This document shows positions 10,876 through 19,319 of a stretch of 64,000 nucleotides of DNA, in pieces; the first letter of the stretch is position 1; the number at the start of each line of letters is the position of its first letter. Origin of the DNA: Branchinecta lynchi. Taxonomy: Eukaryota; Arthropoda; Branchiopoda; Anostraca; Branchinectidae. A program made the translations under genes and the position numbers. Location of the stretch: assembly GCA_023053575.1 (NCBI GenBank), contig JAKZAP010000004.1:1094861-1158860 (forward strand), written 5' to 3'. The notes under the pieces are model-generated. The model saw only the letters and a program-made list of their open reading frames with translations, did no database searches and was not told where the DNA came from.

Positions 10876-11526
10876 CTACTTTACTTTTGCTTCTTTTTTG
10901 ATGTCCCCGTTTTTTGACTTCCTAGACCTTCCACGTACCCCATTACCCACAACTTTTTGTGTTCCAGGGAGTGTAAGCGCTTCACCTATGTTGACATCAT
11001 CGTTTTTTTCCTTCCTAGGCCTTCCACGTACCCCATTACCCACAACTTTTTGTGTTCCAGGAAGTTTAAGCGCTCCACCTATGTTGACATCATCGGTTTC
11101 CTTCCCACGTAACCCATTACCCACAACTTTTTGTGTTCCAGGAAGTTTTAGCGCTCCACCTGTGTTGGTCATTTTATCCATAATTTTCTTACCAGCGAAT
11201 GTACCCAAAGCAGCAGCACCACTTGTTAAAGCTGCCTTACCAAGGGTAATTGCTAGCGGTATTAAAAATGGAAGTAATCCACCCTTTTGAATCGCTTCTT
11301 TCATCTGTTTGTATGATACATCAATATCACAACCCTTATTATTCATTTTACATGTTTCAATTTTATCAATTTGTCGTTTACTTAAAAGTAACTTGACTGG
11401 TTCTCGTTCATTTTGTCTACTGTGGCTAACACGTATCTGACATTTTTGTTTAGCACCAAAGCATTTCTTCAGCTTTCCTTTCTGAAGCTTCGACAAATAA
11501 ACTGTATACTCCATTGTTTCAACCAT
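10876..11526 (-). CDS. Hydrophobic, repeat-tailed Polinton protein, 216 aa
   Basis: Three parts are visible. Residues 1-80 are basic and contain two Cys pairs with YTVYLSKLQKGKLKK at the start, a block common in Polinton and adintovirus genomes next to the protease. Residues 82-112 (GGLLPFLIPLAITLGKAALT and an Ala/Gly tail) form a hydrophobic, potentially membrane-active segment. Residues 124-210 are three tandem copies of a unit of 26-30 residues, each with LPGTQKVVGNG and an Arg/Lys-rich end. A membrane-lytic or capsid-internal role analogous to adenovirus pVI is an inference from the hydrophobic segment and the neighbouring protease. The start is at CTAATAAATG. The DNA repeats may expand or contract by slippage. 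This region of copy 2 lies outside the window. Confidence 0.65.
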   Translation of the reverse strand: MVETMEYTVYLSKLQKGKLKKCFGAKQKCQIRVSHSRQNEREPVKLLLSKRQIDKIETCKMNNKGCDIDVSYKQMKEAIQKGGLLPFLIPLAITLGKAALTSGAAALGTFAGKKIMDKMTNTGGALKLPGTQKVVGNGLRGKETDDVNIGGALKLPGTQKVVGNGVRGRPRKEKNDDVNIGEALTLPGTQKVVGNGVRGRSRKSKNGDIKKEAKVK

Positions 11527-11556
11527 TTATTAGGGAATAAATTTATCTTATAAAAT

Positions 11557-12171
11557 TTATTTACCAGCCATCATTTTTTCTATTCTGGTAACGAATGGTT
11601 TGTCAACAGGTTTTAGCTCTAGCTCTAGAAGCCTTTTTAAAATATTTACTACTGCTCTTTCAATATTATCGATACGAGTTTTTTGACCAGCAATCTTTCC
11701 TTCAATTATACCGTTATGGGTGTGTTGCCCCAGAAGCTTTTTGTCATAATCTAAAAGATTCATAGTTAACGTTGCTAAATTAACAGCATCATTTTTGTTT
11801 CTAGGGTTTTGAACATTTGTTATCAACTTGTTTTCAGCGTTAATCTCTTTATCATTAACTCGAACTATTTCTTTTACAAATAACCCTTTATCTTTGTTCC
11901 TTACCAACGAATTATCAGGAGAATCATCTATCGCAGTTAATCTGTTGATATCTTCGCTAAAGTATTGGTTGGCTTGCACTTGTCCTGCAGTCATTTGTTC
12001 TTTAAATTGATTCATAATCACAGTCATAGATCTTAAGCTAATAGCATCCTTGTCTGCCTTGGCATCACCTAAATTTATAATTCGTCTATCATGTAGGTTA
12101 ATGTTACCATTTTCGTCAGTAACTTTCGATTCGTTACTAACCTTTTTTCCAACACTACCAAATTTATTCAT
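11557..12171 (-). CDS. Fibre-like trimeric stalk protein (predicted), 204 aa
   Basis: The sequence contains two copies of a motif seen in phage and viral fibre stalks: a small strand, 'I.NL' or 'I.NV', a short loop, then 'DA.(S/N)L'. They are NLHDRRIINLGDAKADKDAI at residues 25-44 and KLITNVQNPRNKNDAVNLAT at residues 115-134. Such motifs occur in trimeric beta-helical fibres near the receptor-binding end. The rest is helical (about residues 47-80 and 135-190). It lies between the ATPase and the hydrophobic protein. The start follows ATAATAAATG. I do not recognise a named Polinton family for it. A surface-fibre role is inferred from the motif alone and could equally be a structural scaffold. 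Confidence 0.5.
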   Translation of the reverse strand: MNKFGSVGKKVSNESKVTDENGNINLHDRRIINLGDAKADKDAISLRSMTVIMNQFKEQMTAGQVQANQYFSEDINRLTAIDDSPDNSLVRNKDKGLFVKEIVRVNDKEINAENKLITNVQNPRNKNDAVNLATLTMNLLDYDKKLLGQHTHNGIIEGKIAGQKTRIDNIERAVVNILKRLLELELKPVDKPFVTRIEKMMAGK

Positions 12172-12187
12172 TTATTATAGAAATAAA

Positions 12188-12837
12188 TTATCCGGTAAAT
12201 TTTTCAAAGTTTTTCCTGTACTTAAGGGTTTTATCTTTTATTTTTAAATCTATGAAGAAAAAACCGTAGCCCTTGGTTGCCGTCTCGAATTGTTTGAGAA
12301 ATTTTTCATTGTCTATACTGGATACATGGCTTTGTCTTATTAATTTTACTTCTTTTGGATTAGAACACTGAAAGAATGCAAAATAATTGCACTGGAGCCT
12401 TACCACCTTTGGCGTTTTATGATAGCTCTGTGATAAATAAACAATCGAGGCATTTTTCTTTCTTCCTCTTATGAATAAATCTTCTATTTTCTTCTGGTCT
12501 TTTTCAGTGACAAAATCGTCAAAGATAATCAAGTTTTGGTACTCAGGGTCTAAGTCGTCAACATCGACAATATCATCAAGATTGTTACTTACTGTTAAGA
12601 CTTTCGATTTGCATTGTGACTCCAAAGTGGTTAAATTGGTTATAAGGTCTTGATATTTATCTTCTTCAAGATCTTTAGCATACAAGTATATTCGGTTGAA
12701 ACAAAGATATTCATAAATTAAATTCAAAAGAAGGTTAGTTTTCCCTGAACCCGCCACTGAGGTGCAAGGTCGTGCTTATTCTGATAAGTGTTCTTTTCAC
12801 TAAAGTCATAGACTTTGATTGGAGCCTTTTCATTCAT
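12188..12837 (-). pseudogene. FtsK/HerA-type packaging ATPase, frame-broken at Walker A
   Basis: The downstream frame (12188-12757, GTG-starting) carries GSGKTN of Walker A at once, Walker B NLIIFDD (about residues 75-81), and a sensor-like IVYLSQS stretch: the DNA-packaging ATPase of Polintons and related viruses. The natural start is the ATG at 12837, in CTAAATAAATG context, which opens a different frame (MNEKAPIKVYDFSE...). It reads through KHDLAP and then runs out of frame, while the ATPase frame has a TAA a few codons upstream of Walker A. A small deletion at about 12755-12775 has therefore removed the strand before Walker A and shifted the frame. The first glycine of the GxxxxGKT pattern is missing. 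Probably inactive unless translated by frameshift. Confidence 0.75.
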
Positions 12838-12847
12838 TTATTTAGGA
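12835..12847 (-). promoter_or_regulatory. TAAATG start context of the ATPase gene
   Basis: On the minus strand CTTCCTAAATAAATG marks the true ATPase start, although the frame below it is broken. The same TAAATG hexamer occurs at eight other gene starts in copy 1 and five in copy 2. Confidence 0.5.
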
Positions 12848-12867
12848 AGAATTTTTCATTATAAGAT

Positions 12868-13066
12868 TTATTTGAGTATTTTAAGTATATACTTGAAGTT
12901 TTGAAGTAGGTACTTGATTTTATTAAGTAGGTACTTGATTTTTTTAAGTAGGTACTTGAATTTTTTAAGTAGGTACTTGAATTTTTTAAGTAGGTACTTG
13001 ATTTTTTTAAGTAGGTACTTGAATTTTTTAAGTAGGTACTTGAAGTTTTTAAGTAGGTACTTGAAT
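12868..13066. repeat. 22-bp minisatellite between PolB and ATPase
   Basis: About nine copies of a unit of about 22 bp with core AAGTAGGTACTTGA and T-rich spacers. Each core is a near-palindrome (AAGTA-GG-TACTT). It lies between the PolB stop and the ATPase start, the largest non-coding gap inside the element. Confidence 0.85.
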
Positions 13067-13417
13067 TTAATGTTTATAACCTAAAGGTAAAGTGTGTATT
13101 TTATCGCTTGTTACTATCCTTTTATCATCCTTAGGATCTAACGCTTTTTTATTCTGTTCTTCTAGAAACATATTGTGCTTGTATGATCTTAAGTTATACT
13201 GGGTTATAGAAAGGTTTTCCGTTTTACCAAACAGTACATCCTTATAGTTTTGAATCGTAATTTTATCTTTAACTATATTGGTTTTTATTCCTTTCAGTTT
13301 TTTGCTAGCTTTTGAAGGGTCTTGGTTGTCCTTTAAATAAGCATATACTTTTGATCGTAATCCAACAAACTCTGTCATAACCTGTCCACCTAATTCATCT
13401 TTCATCATTCCTATCAC
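13067..13417 (-). pseudogene. C-terminal fragment of Polinton PolB
   Basis: This frame holds the C-terminal end of the protein-primed family-B DNA polymerase: KKVIGMMKDELGG (starting just upstream of the first ATG) followed by VMTEFVGLRSKVYAY, the usual thumb-region block of Polinton polymerases. The open frame extends upstream to about 13470, where it overlaps the end of the main PolB frame in a different register. The segment that should join the two, including motif C, is absent, so this is the downstream half of one broken gene. Confidence 0.8.
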
Positions 13418-13425
13418 TTTCTTAT

Positions 13426-15645
13426 TTACACTAGGAAATCCATATTGATTATCTTTCGCATAATCAGATGTAACTTGGTCAATAACTTGGATAGTTCCAA
13501 TACAGCAAAGCCGATATACATTGGTTTGTCTAATTTTATCTTTTCCTTTGACATTCTTGCTACTGAAAAGTTTTCACTGAATATTATTTCAGATTTAAAG
13601 TTGGGTTTCTTTATTATTTTTTCTCTTGTTGCATCATCCGTTATTATTTCCATATCCGCTCGCTTCCTTACGTTTTCCATAGTTTTTCCAAAGCAAGCAT
13701 TATTCATAAGCTTAAAGAAATCCTTCTCAAAATCATTTGTACCTTTAGTTCTAAGTGCTGTGTTGTGGTCTATATATCCTTTTAAGTAAGCACTTTCAGT
13801 GAATCCTAGTATTCTGTGTACTCTTTTTAATATCAAGCCTTTTTGTAAATAAAATTCTAGGTTCCTGTGGTGAACTACATAGTTGGTTTTATCTAATACT
13901 GTGGTACATAGCTTACCGTTAAAGTGTTCGGGTGCTAATGGTAAATCCTTGTGTAATTCGTGTATTTCTTTTGGATATTCTAAATCTACCTCATATATAG
14001 CACCTACATCTTGTCTCACCGACTTAATCGTAATCACCGACTTGATATGAGTTTTTAGATGGTTGTAATACTCGATTGATTCGTATTCATTCCTTTCTTT
14101 CAAATCATCCGGTATGGAAATGAATTGGAAATCACTCGCTGGTAAATTCTGCGACATCGCCCACCCATATAAATTATTAGCGTCTAAATACATTAAGTAA
14201 TTAGATGGTTTATGCTTATTATAATCACTTGTATATTTATTATTTGCTTTTGCGTATCTTTTTATACATTGGGATACACCACCTCTTATTCCTTTTTCTA
14301 TAAAGGTATACATGTCTTCCTTTGAGAATAACGGCAAGTCTACTTTTGAATGCTTTAAGAAAGAATCCCATGTCAACCCAGGAGCTGAGAAGTAATGAAG
14401 TGGATCCAAATCATAATTCCGTATACAAACGTTCCTGAAATTCTCCACAACGTCTGATAGAATTAACACATCACTTTTTAGGTACAACTTGGTATAATCA
14501 AGTAATGTTTCACAGTTAAATTGCTTCCATATAGATACCGCTCTTTTATAATCACTTTTGTCAATACCTTTCCCTGTCAACCTAGAATAAAAGCTTTCTA
14601 TGGATGGTAAGTTTGTACAATTCATTTTATCGAAACTGTCTACGAATTCGTACGGATATACCCCTTTTTTAATTATTTCTTTGAATTCTTCATCGTTATT
14701 GAAACTATTCGATGTGTACTTGAAATTCTCTCTTAGATGATTACAGGGTACTTTGCAATCACATTTCGCTAAATTTGCTGATAGTTTGTCTAAAGATGAA
14801 GCCATAAATCTAATTGAATCTATAAACCGCATCTCATATTTTATTTCCGTATCCGCTTTTGTAATACTTATTGATTTCGAGAATGATATGAAACTTTCTG
14901 CACTTTCAAAAATTCCGTTATCAGGTATCAATTCTCTAACAAACAGATGGGAATCATATTTAGATAAATTATGCATTACTACCGGGATATGCCTAGGAAT
15001 CCTGTATTTCATATTACATTCAGCATGAGCAAATCCCCTATCTTCTCCTGTCATGTGGTCGTGATCAAAGTGAGGATTTTCAGTAATTTCAGTTGTACAG
15101 ATATGACAAGTCTTATTCGTTAGTTTATTCCATTTATTCACAATTTCTGCATTGGTATAAGTGTGGTTTCTTTGTCTGCTTTCATATTTGTTTGCAATTT
15201 CTGTGGATACTTTTGTAATGGTTTTAACAAAATGTTTTGCAGCGTCTTCACCGAAATAATCGTAGTATTTGTTCTGGTTTGTATCAAAGGAACAGCATAC
15301 CTGAAATCCGTAAGCAAATGGCTTCTGTTTGGCCACTTTTATTGTTTTCTTCCCGTTTACCTGATTGTATTCTTCGTTATAAGACTCAAAGTCTGCTATT
15401 ATGCAATAAGGTACTTTCATTTGTTTTGCAATATTTTTATATTGTATACTTGAACCTTCAGGAGGCATTATTATATCAGGATCTTCGCAATTATTTTTAC
15501 TTTCATGTTTTTCAAAGCATTCTTCCTTCTTAAAATGCCTTCCGCAATAAGTGCAGAGGTATGTCTTTGTTTTCTTTTTAGATATTTGAGGACCAACTAA
15601 TCTGCTCAGATCCTTTACCAGTACATAATGATTATCGAAATACAA
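13426..15645 (-). pseudogene. Protein-primed DNA polymerase B, N-cut and motif C deleted
   Basis: This is the replicative polymerase of the Polinton. Visible parts, in residues of this frame: C2HC-type finger 31-53 (CTYC...H...C); exonuclease motif I IADFES 83-88; an inserted HNH/endonuclease-VII-like finger 180-210 (CHIC, HDH, RG, AHAEC); Exo II NLSKYDSH 226-233; Exo III YLKSD 388-392; polymerase motif A LDANNLYG 487-494; motif B KLMNNACFG 645-653. Motif C (the DTDS element) should follow, but after VLELSKLL the frame shifts and ends, and the downstream piece at 13067-13470 starts beyond motif C. The N-terminus is also lost: the open frame stops at the inner edge of the right TIR, where LLYFDNHYVLVKDLSRLV begins abruptly. 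Catalysis is therefore not expected. Confidence 0.88.
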
Positions 15646-15659
15646 TAAATGAACGATAT

Positions 15660-15975
15660 GTTTTGCAGCCTATTGTACGCGAAAACAAGAACAAAGAAAC
15701 CTATGTGGATTTAGAACTGTTTACTCAGTAATATTTGAATAAAAAATGAAAAATGTAAAAAAAAAAGAAGTAGTAGTATATTGTAGTATTTTATATGTAG
15801 TAAAGGGTAATATTCTCATTTCTTGTATCCTTTATTTTGGAAGTAAGAAAATAAAAATGTTCTTAAAAAGGGGGATAATTTGGTAAAAAGGATGTTAAAA
15901 TTTAAGAAATTGATGTTAAAATGGGGTTTTGAAATTGGGGGAAGGGTGAGCCAGAACCCCCTTTATATAACTACT
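15660..15975 (-). repeat. Right TIR of Polinton copy 1
   Basis: Inverse of 5539-5853. It carries the inverted 3' end of the 102-aa gene, followed directly by the truncated PolB start, marking a junction created when the right end of the element was replaced by a copy of the left. Confidence 0.9.
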
Positions 15976-15981
15976 CTTTTC
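15976..15981. repeat. Right 6-bp target-site duplication of Polinton copy 1
   Basis: CTTTTC, identical to 5533-5538. Confidence 0.9.
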
Positions 15982-16515
15982 AGTTAAACTTTAAAGGAAT
16001 AATTTGGTGAACTTTCGCCTGGCTTCGCCCGACAAAAGAACTTTCTCAAAAGTTTTGGAGGGAGGGAGAATCTCCCCTCCTCCCCCGTACTGACGGCATT
16101 GTATAGGGTCGGGCGTCTTCACAGGTCATTTCCCAAGGGTATCTTCGTACTTTCATAAAATAATCTATATAGGTCTCAGGGTTTACAAAGATCAGGGAGT
16201 TCTGATAGACTTATAGGTACCATTGTCAAAGAAATCATACCCTGATTCCTGTTTGGAGTATTATTTTTCTGTATGCTGCAGTCAAACGTTGAGTACATTG
16301 GACCCCAGTTAGAAGGGTCTCTCTCACTGTGAACAGGCCACTTAACATATGAAGCTTAAGCCGTAACTTAGGTACTTACCGTAAGGTCTTACGTACTCAG
16401 TGTGAAGTGAACTATAGACAAACAACTATTGTCGCACCGTTTTGAGAATTCACGGTGGTTAATTGATGGCTTAATGTGGCGATGTCCGCCATACACATCG
16501 GCCCTATTTGTCTTG
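15982..16515. other. Gene-free flank right of Polinton copy 1
   Basis: I see no gene here, only C/T-rich and low-complexity stretches near 16060-16090. Confidence 0.5.
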
Positions 16516-16529
16516 GAAACAAGTGACAA

Positions 16530-16835
16530 TGAGCGTGTTCCACCCTACTGACCGTAGTTACTACGCATGACATCACGAATTCTGACTTTTTGCCGTCAAG
16601 GCTGGAACGATTTTTCTATTTTCCAGCAGGATCTCACGCCAGGGGTGAATCAGACCAATCACGTTACAGAGATGCGTAGTTACTACGCTTACTACGCTCC
16701 CGAGCATGGTAAGCAAATAGTAACTATTAGTTACTATTCCGACAAGGTTGGAACGGTCAGCGTAGTAACTTTTCGTGAGGATGGAACGGAAATAGTAACT
16801 AATAGTAACTATTGTTAGAAGGGTGGAACACACTC
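16530..16835. mobile_element. MITE, family A, intact copy (~305 bp)
   Basis: Ends GAGCGTGTTCCACCC ... GGGTGGAACACACTC are inverted repeats. The interior is rich in AGTAACTA and TAGTTACTACG motifs. A second copy in opposite orientation lies at 17517-18203. The short frames inside are by-products. Confidence 0.7.
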
Positions 16836-16904
16836 AATATTACGATTTCGGAAACTCTGCCACGAGGTTTAGTTGTCTTCTCGATCTGTGACCACTTTGA
16901 GCTG

Positions 16905-17030
16905 TCGGCATTTTAGGCCGCCGGCATTTGGTGGTCGTGGGCATTTTGAGTCGTGGGCATTTTAATCGTTGGCATTTTTAACCGCGGGCATTTTAATCGT
17001 GGGCATTGTGAGAGTGGGCAAAGTGGGACC
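16905..17030. repeat. Short GGGCATTTT tandem repeats
   Basis: Seven or so degenerate copies of a unit around CGTGGGCATTTTAA. No coding potential is apparent. Confidence 0.6.
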
Positions 17031-17516
17031 ACCCTTTTATTTATCTATAATATTGAATATTTGTTTTCTCTTTATATAGTTGTTTATGTATAGTATTGCA
17101 TTTATTTTTTCCCTTTTCTTTTTTGTTCCCAATCAAATTATGCCAAGTGATTAAATTATTGAGTCCTGCCACAAACAAATCTTTACAGATTTTCACGTGG
17201 CAGGTCTGTTATGATACTGAATTTTTGTTTTTTAATCCCATTATATGTTAAGTTTGTCTGTGTCTGTAAGAGCTTATGACCAAAATTTAAATAATTTCTT
17301 TAGTTTTAGTTTTATTTCATATGTTTAAGGGTACTGTATAGAGACCCGGGAGCCGTACTTCAGGTCGTACGAACTGCGGTTCCGGTAGTTGTCATGGAAA
17401 TCAAAGCATACGAGCTAGGCTTCTGAGATCTGACGTCTCTGACTACCGGTACCGGAAACTTAAATGTGCTGGCTCCTGTTCCGTTAGGAAACGGTTCTGG
17501 TTGTGTGTGAGATGTA
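17031..17516. other. Gene-free AT-rich stretch
   Basis: I see no gene or recognisable repeat family. Confidence 0.4.
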
Positions 17517-18203
17517 GAGCGTGTTCTGCCTTTCTACAAATAGTAACTATCTATTTCCGTTCCAACCTCACCAAAAGCTACTATAGGAGTGTTGCATGAA
17601 GCTGCCACCCTAAACTCCTATTTTGGGGAAATGACTTAGGGAAAAAGAGTAAAGGTTGAAATAAAATTCAGTGGAGTATCCTGAAAGGAAGCTTAGAACC
17701 TTCGCTTTCTGCTGGTACCATAGTTTACTTGTAATTGTTCAAGACTAAGCTGGAGAACACAAAAGAATATAGGCACCCAAGTGATCATGAAGTCGCCCAC
17801 TTTGCTGAAAATGGTATTTTGCTACATGGTGAAGTTAGAAGCCAGCTGTTTGGTCAGAGAGGTTCCTTGACCTTTTGCAAATAACAAAATTTGCTGTTTT
17901 CTTGGAATTTGCATGATTTTTCTGGGGGTGGCAGCTTCATGATCCAAGGTGGCAGGATCATGTACCATGGCCAATTGGGGGGTGGTCGGTGCCATAGTAA
18001 GGGCAGCTTCATGCAACACTCCTGTACGTTGACCGTTCCAACCTTCTCGAAATAGTAACTATTTGCTTACCACGCTCGGGAGCGTAGTAAGTGTAGTAAC
18101 TACGGATCTCTGTAACGTGATTGGTCGGATTTGCCCGTGGCGTGTTATTCTGCTGGAAAATAGAAAAAGCGTTCCAGCCTTGAAGGATGGAACACGCTCG
18201 TAA
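17517..18203. mobile_element. MITE, family A, inverted copy with nested insertion
   Basis: Ends GAGCGTGTTCTGCC ... GGATGGAACACGCTC; the body matches the reverse complement of 16530-16835 on both sides of a 430-bp insertion (about 17586-18024). Confidence 0.7.
17586..18024. mobile_element. Nested MITE with TA duplication
   Basis: AGGAGTGTTGCATGAAGCTG at the left is mirrored by CAGCTTCATGCAACACTCCT at the right, giving TIRs of about 28 bp. Comparison with the uninterrupted MITE at 16530 shows a TA target duplication, as in Tc1/mariner-type elements. No transposase frame is present. Confidence 0.7.
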
Positions 18204-18382
18204 TGTTTCGCGTGTTTTAGTTTTTTCTGTCAGTGTATATTGATGGCCCTTGGCAGAAAAAACATATAATAATAATATATGATGTTAAAAAATGGGTTCC
18301 TTCGATGCACGCACCCGGAGGCTGACGGATGTTTTCCTTGCAAGGCGCCGATTTGATTATAAAATCCTTGAACCTTTTCAAG

Positions 18383-18470
18383 GTATATGAAGCATTACAG
18401 AAACATCGCTGGCCCACACATTGTTATAGTTCCCAAAGGGACTTTCTCAGACTGGACGAATGAATTTGAG
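18383..18470 (+). CDS. ISWI/SNF2-like remodeller, exon a
   Basis: This 88-nt exon is preceded by CTTTTCAAG (acceptor) and followed by GTATGT (donor). It encodes about 29 residues containing [19 protein letters not shown] and ending NEFE. This matches the part of ISWI-family (SMARCA1/SMARCA5-like) ATPases just after the Walker A helix, where the protein leads into the 'P-K-S-T-L' helicase motif Ia region. The exon enters at phase 2 and leaves at phase 0, compatible with exon b at 21243. Here motif Ia reads PKGTFSDW. The Walker A exon is not found upstream, so it may lie outside the window or be lost. It is one of at least four exons of a single plus-strand gene. Confidence 0.75.
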
Positions 18471-18599
18471 GTATGTCTTCTAGATTTCTTCCTAGTGAAC
18501 TTGATCTATTTATTCTTCACCACGTCCACGTTCGATACGATATGATAATGACATGGTATTTTTGCAAAAAGCCAACTGGCCATAGCAACTACCACAAAA

Positions 18600-19319
18600 A
18601 AATCACGTACAAGAAAAAACAACAACAACAAAATAAAATCCTAGATCCTCCCGATGCTTCGCTGCCAACCGGACGAACACTGCCAAATTTCTCATTACTG
18701 CAAAACACTTATCTCCAATCAAATCTACTAACCCTTCCTCCCCTAAAACAATCCTCCCCTCCCTGAATCTCCCAACTAACCACATTCGCACATAAAATGT
18801 AACAGACTCTCATCAATTTCACCACACTGGTCCGATGGTACATTTGAAAGAATTTAGTTGATCTTCTCGGAAAATGCGAGGAGACCAGTCGGGGAATGCT
18901 TATTTTAAACGCAAGCAAAATCGAGATAATCCTTTTACCCATCCCGACTGGGATCGCTAAAAAGAGGAAGGCGCGGCACGATGAGGAGGCATGAATGCTA
19001 AAAAAAGGCACGAAAACTAAAAGGGCCCTTTCAGGCTTCGAGTGAGGGTTAGGGACAATGTTCTAATGTGCCTACTTGTAGGGTCTGGAGTTACGAACTC
19101 TCACTTACTTGTCTAACTCTACTACTTGCTAATCTCTTTTTACTACTAGTGTCTCCTGCGCCATACCGTGCCTCTTTTTAGTCGATCCCATCCCATTCTT
19201 CATTCTGGCCGTCTGGAAATCATTCAGTGGGTCTGAAAGGTTTCTAGCGGACATACCTTTTGTTCTTCAAAATATCGTTCATTTTTGCGCAAAAATAATA
19301 AAACGACTCTGCCTCCAGC
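18600..19319. other. Intron sequence without recognised feature
   Basis: It is AT-rich, with CAA-rich and C-rich stretches, and lies between exon a and the first satellite-bearing element. I see no gene. Confidence 0.4.

Larger units (their letters stand above)
5539..15975 (-). mobile_element. Polinton/Maverick copy 1, 10.4 kb, complete ends
   Basis: The element begins AGTAGTTATATAAAGG and ends with the inverse, giving AG...CT termini as in Polintons. Inverted repeats of about 315 bp and a CTTTTC duplication bound it. Every gene is on the minus strand, in the order PolB, ATPase, fibre-like, hydrophobic repeat protein, protease, integrase, coiled coil, penton, small basic protein, major capsid, 102-aa orphan, with spacers often under 40 bp. 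Polintons are usually 15-20 kb, so this copy is short. The right TIR contains the tail of the leftmost gene and abuts an N-terminally cut PolB, so the right part of the ancestor is missing. PolB and ATPase are broken, so it is probably non-autonomous. The capsid and integrase frames are intact. Confidence 0.93.

Noticed and set aside
10898..11290. 130-codon plus-strand frame opposite the 216-aa gene
   Set aside because: Mirror frame of the repeat-tailed protein; its repeats are only the complementary strand of the same DNA repeats.
12868..13066. CRISPR array
   Set aside because: Spacers are near identical T-rich linkers and the host is eukaryotic; it is a minisatellite.
13445..13789. 114-codon plus-strand frame opposite PolB
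   Set aside because: Shadow of the PolB coding sequence.
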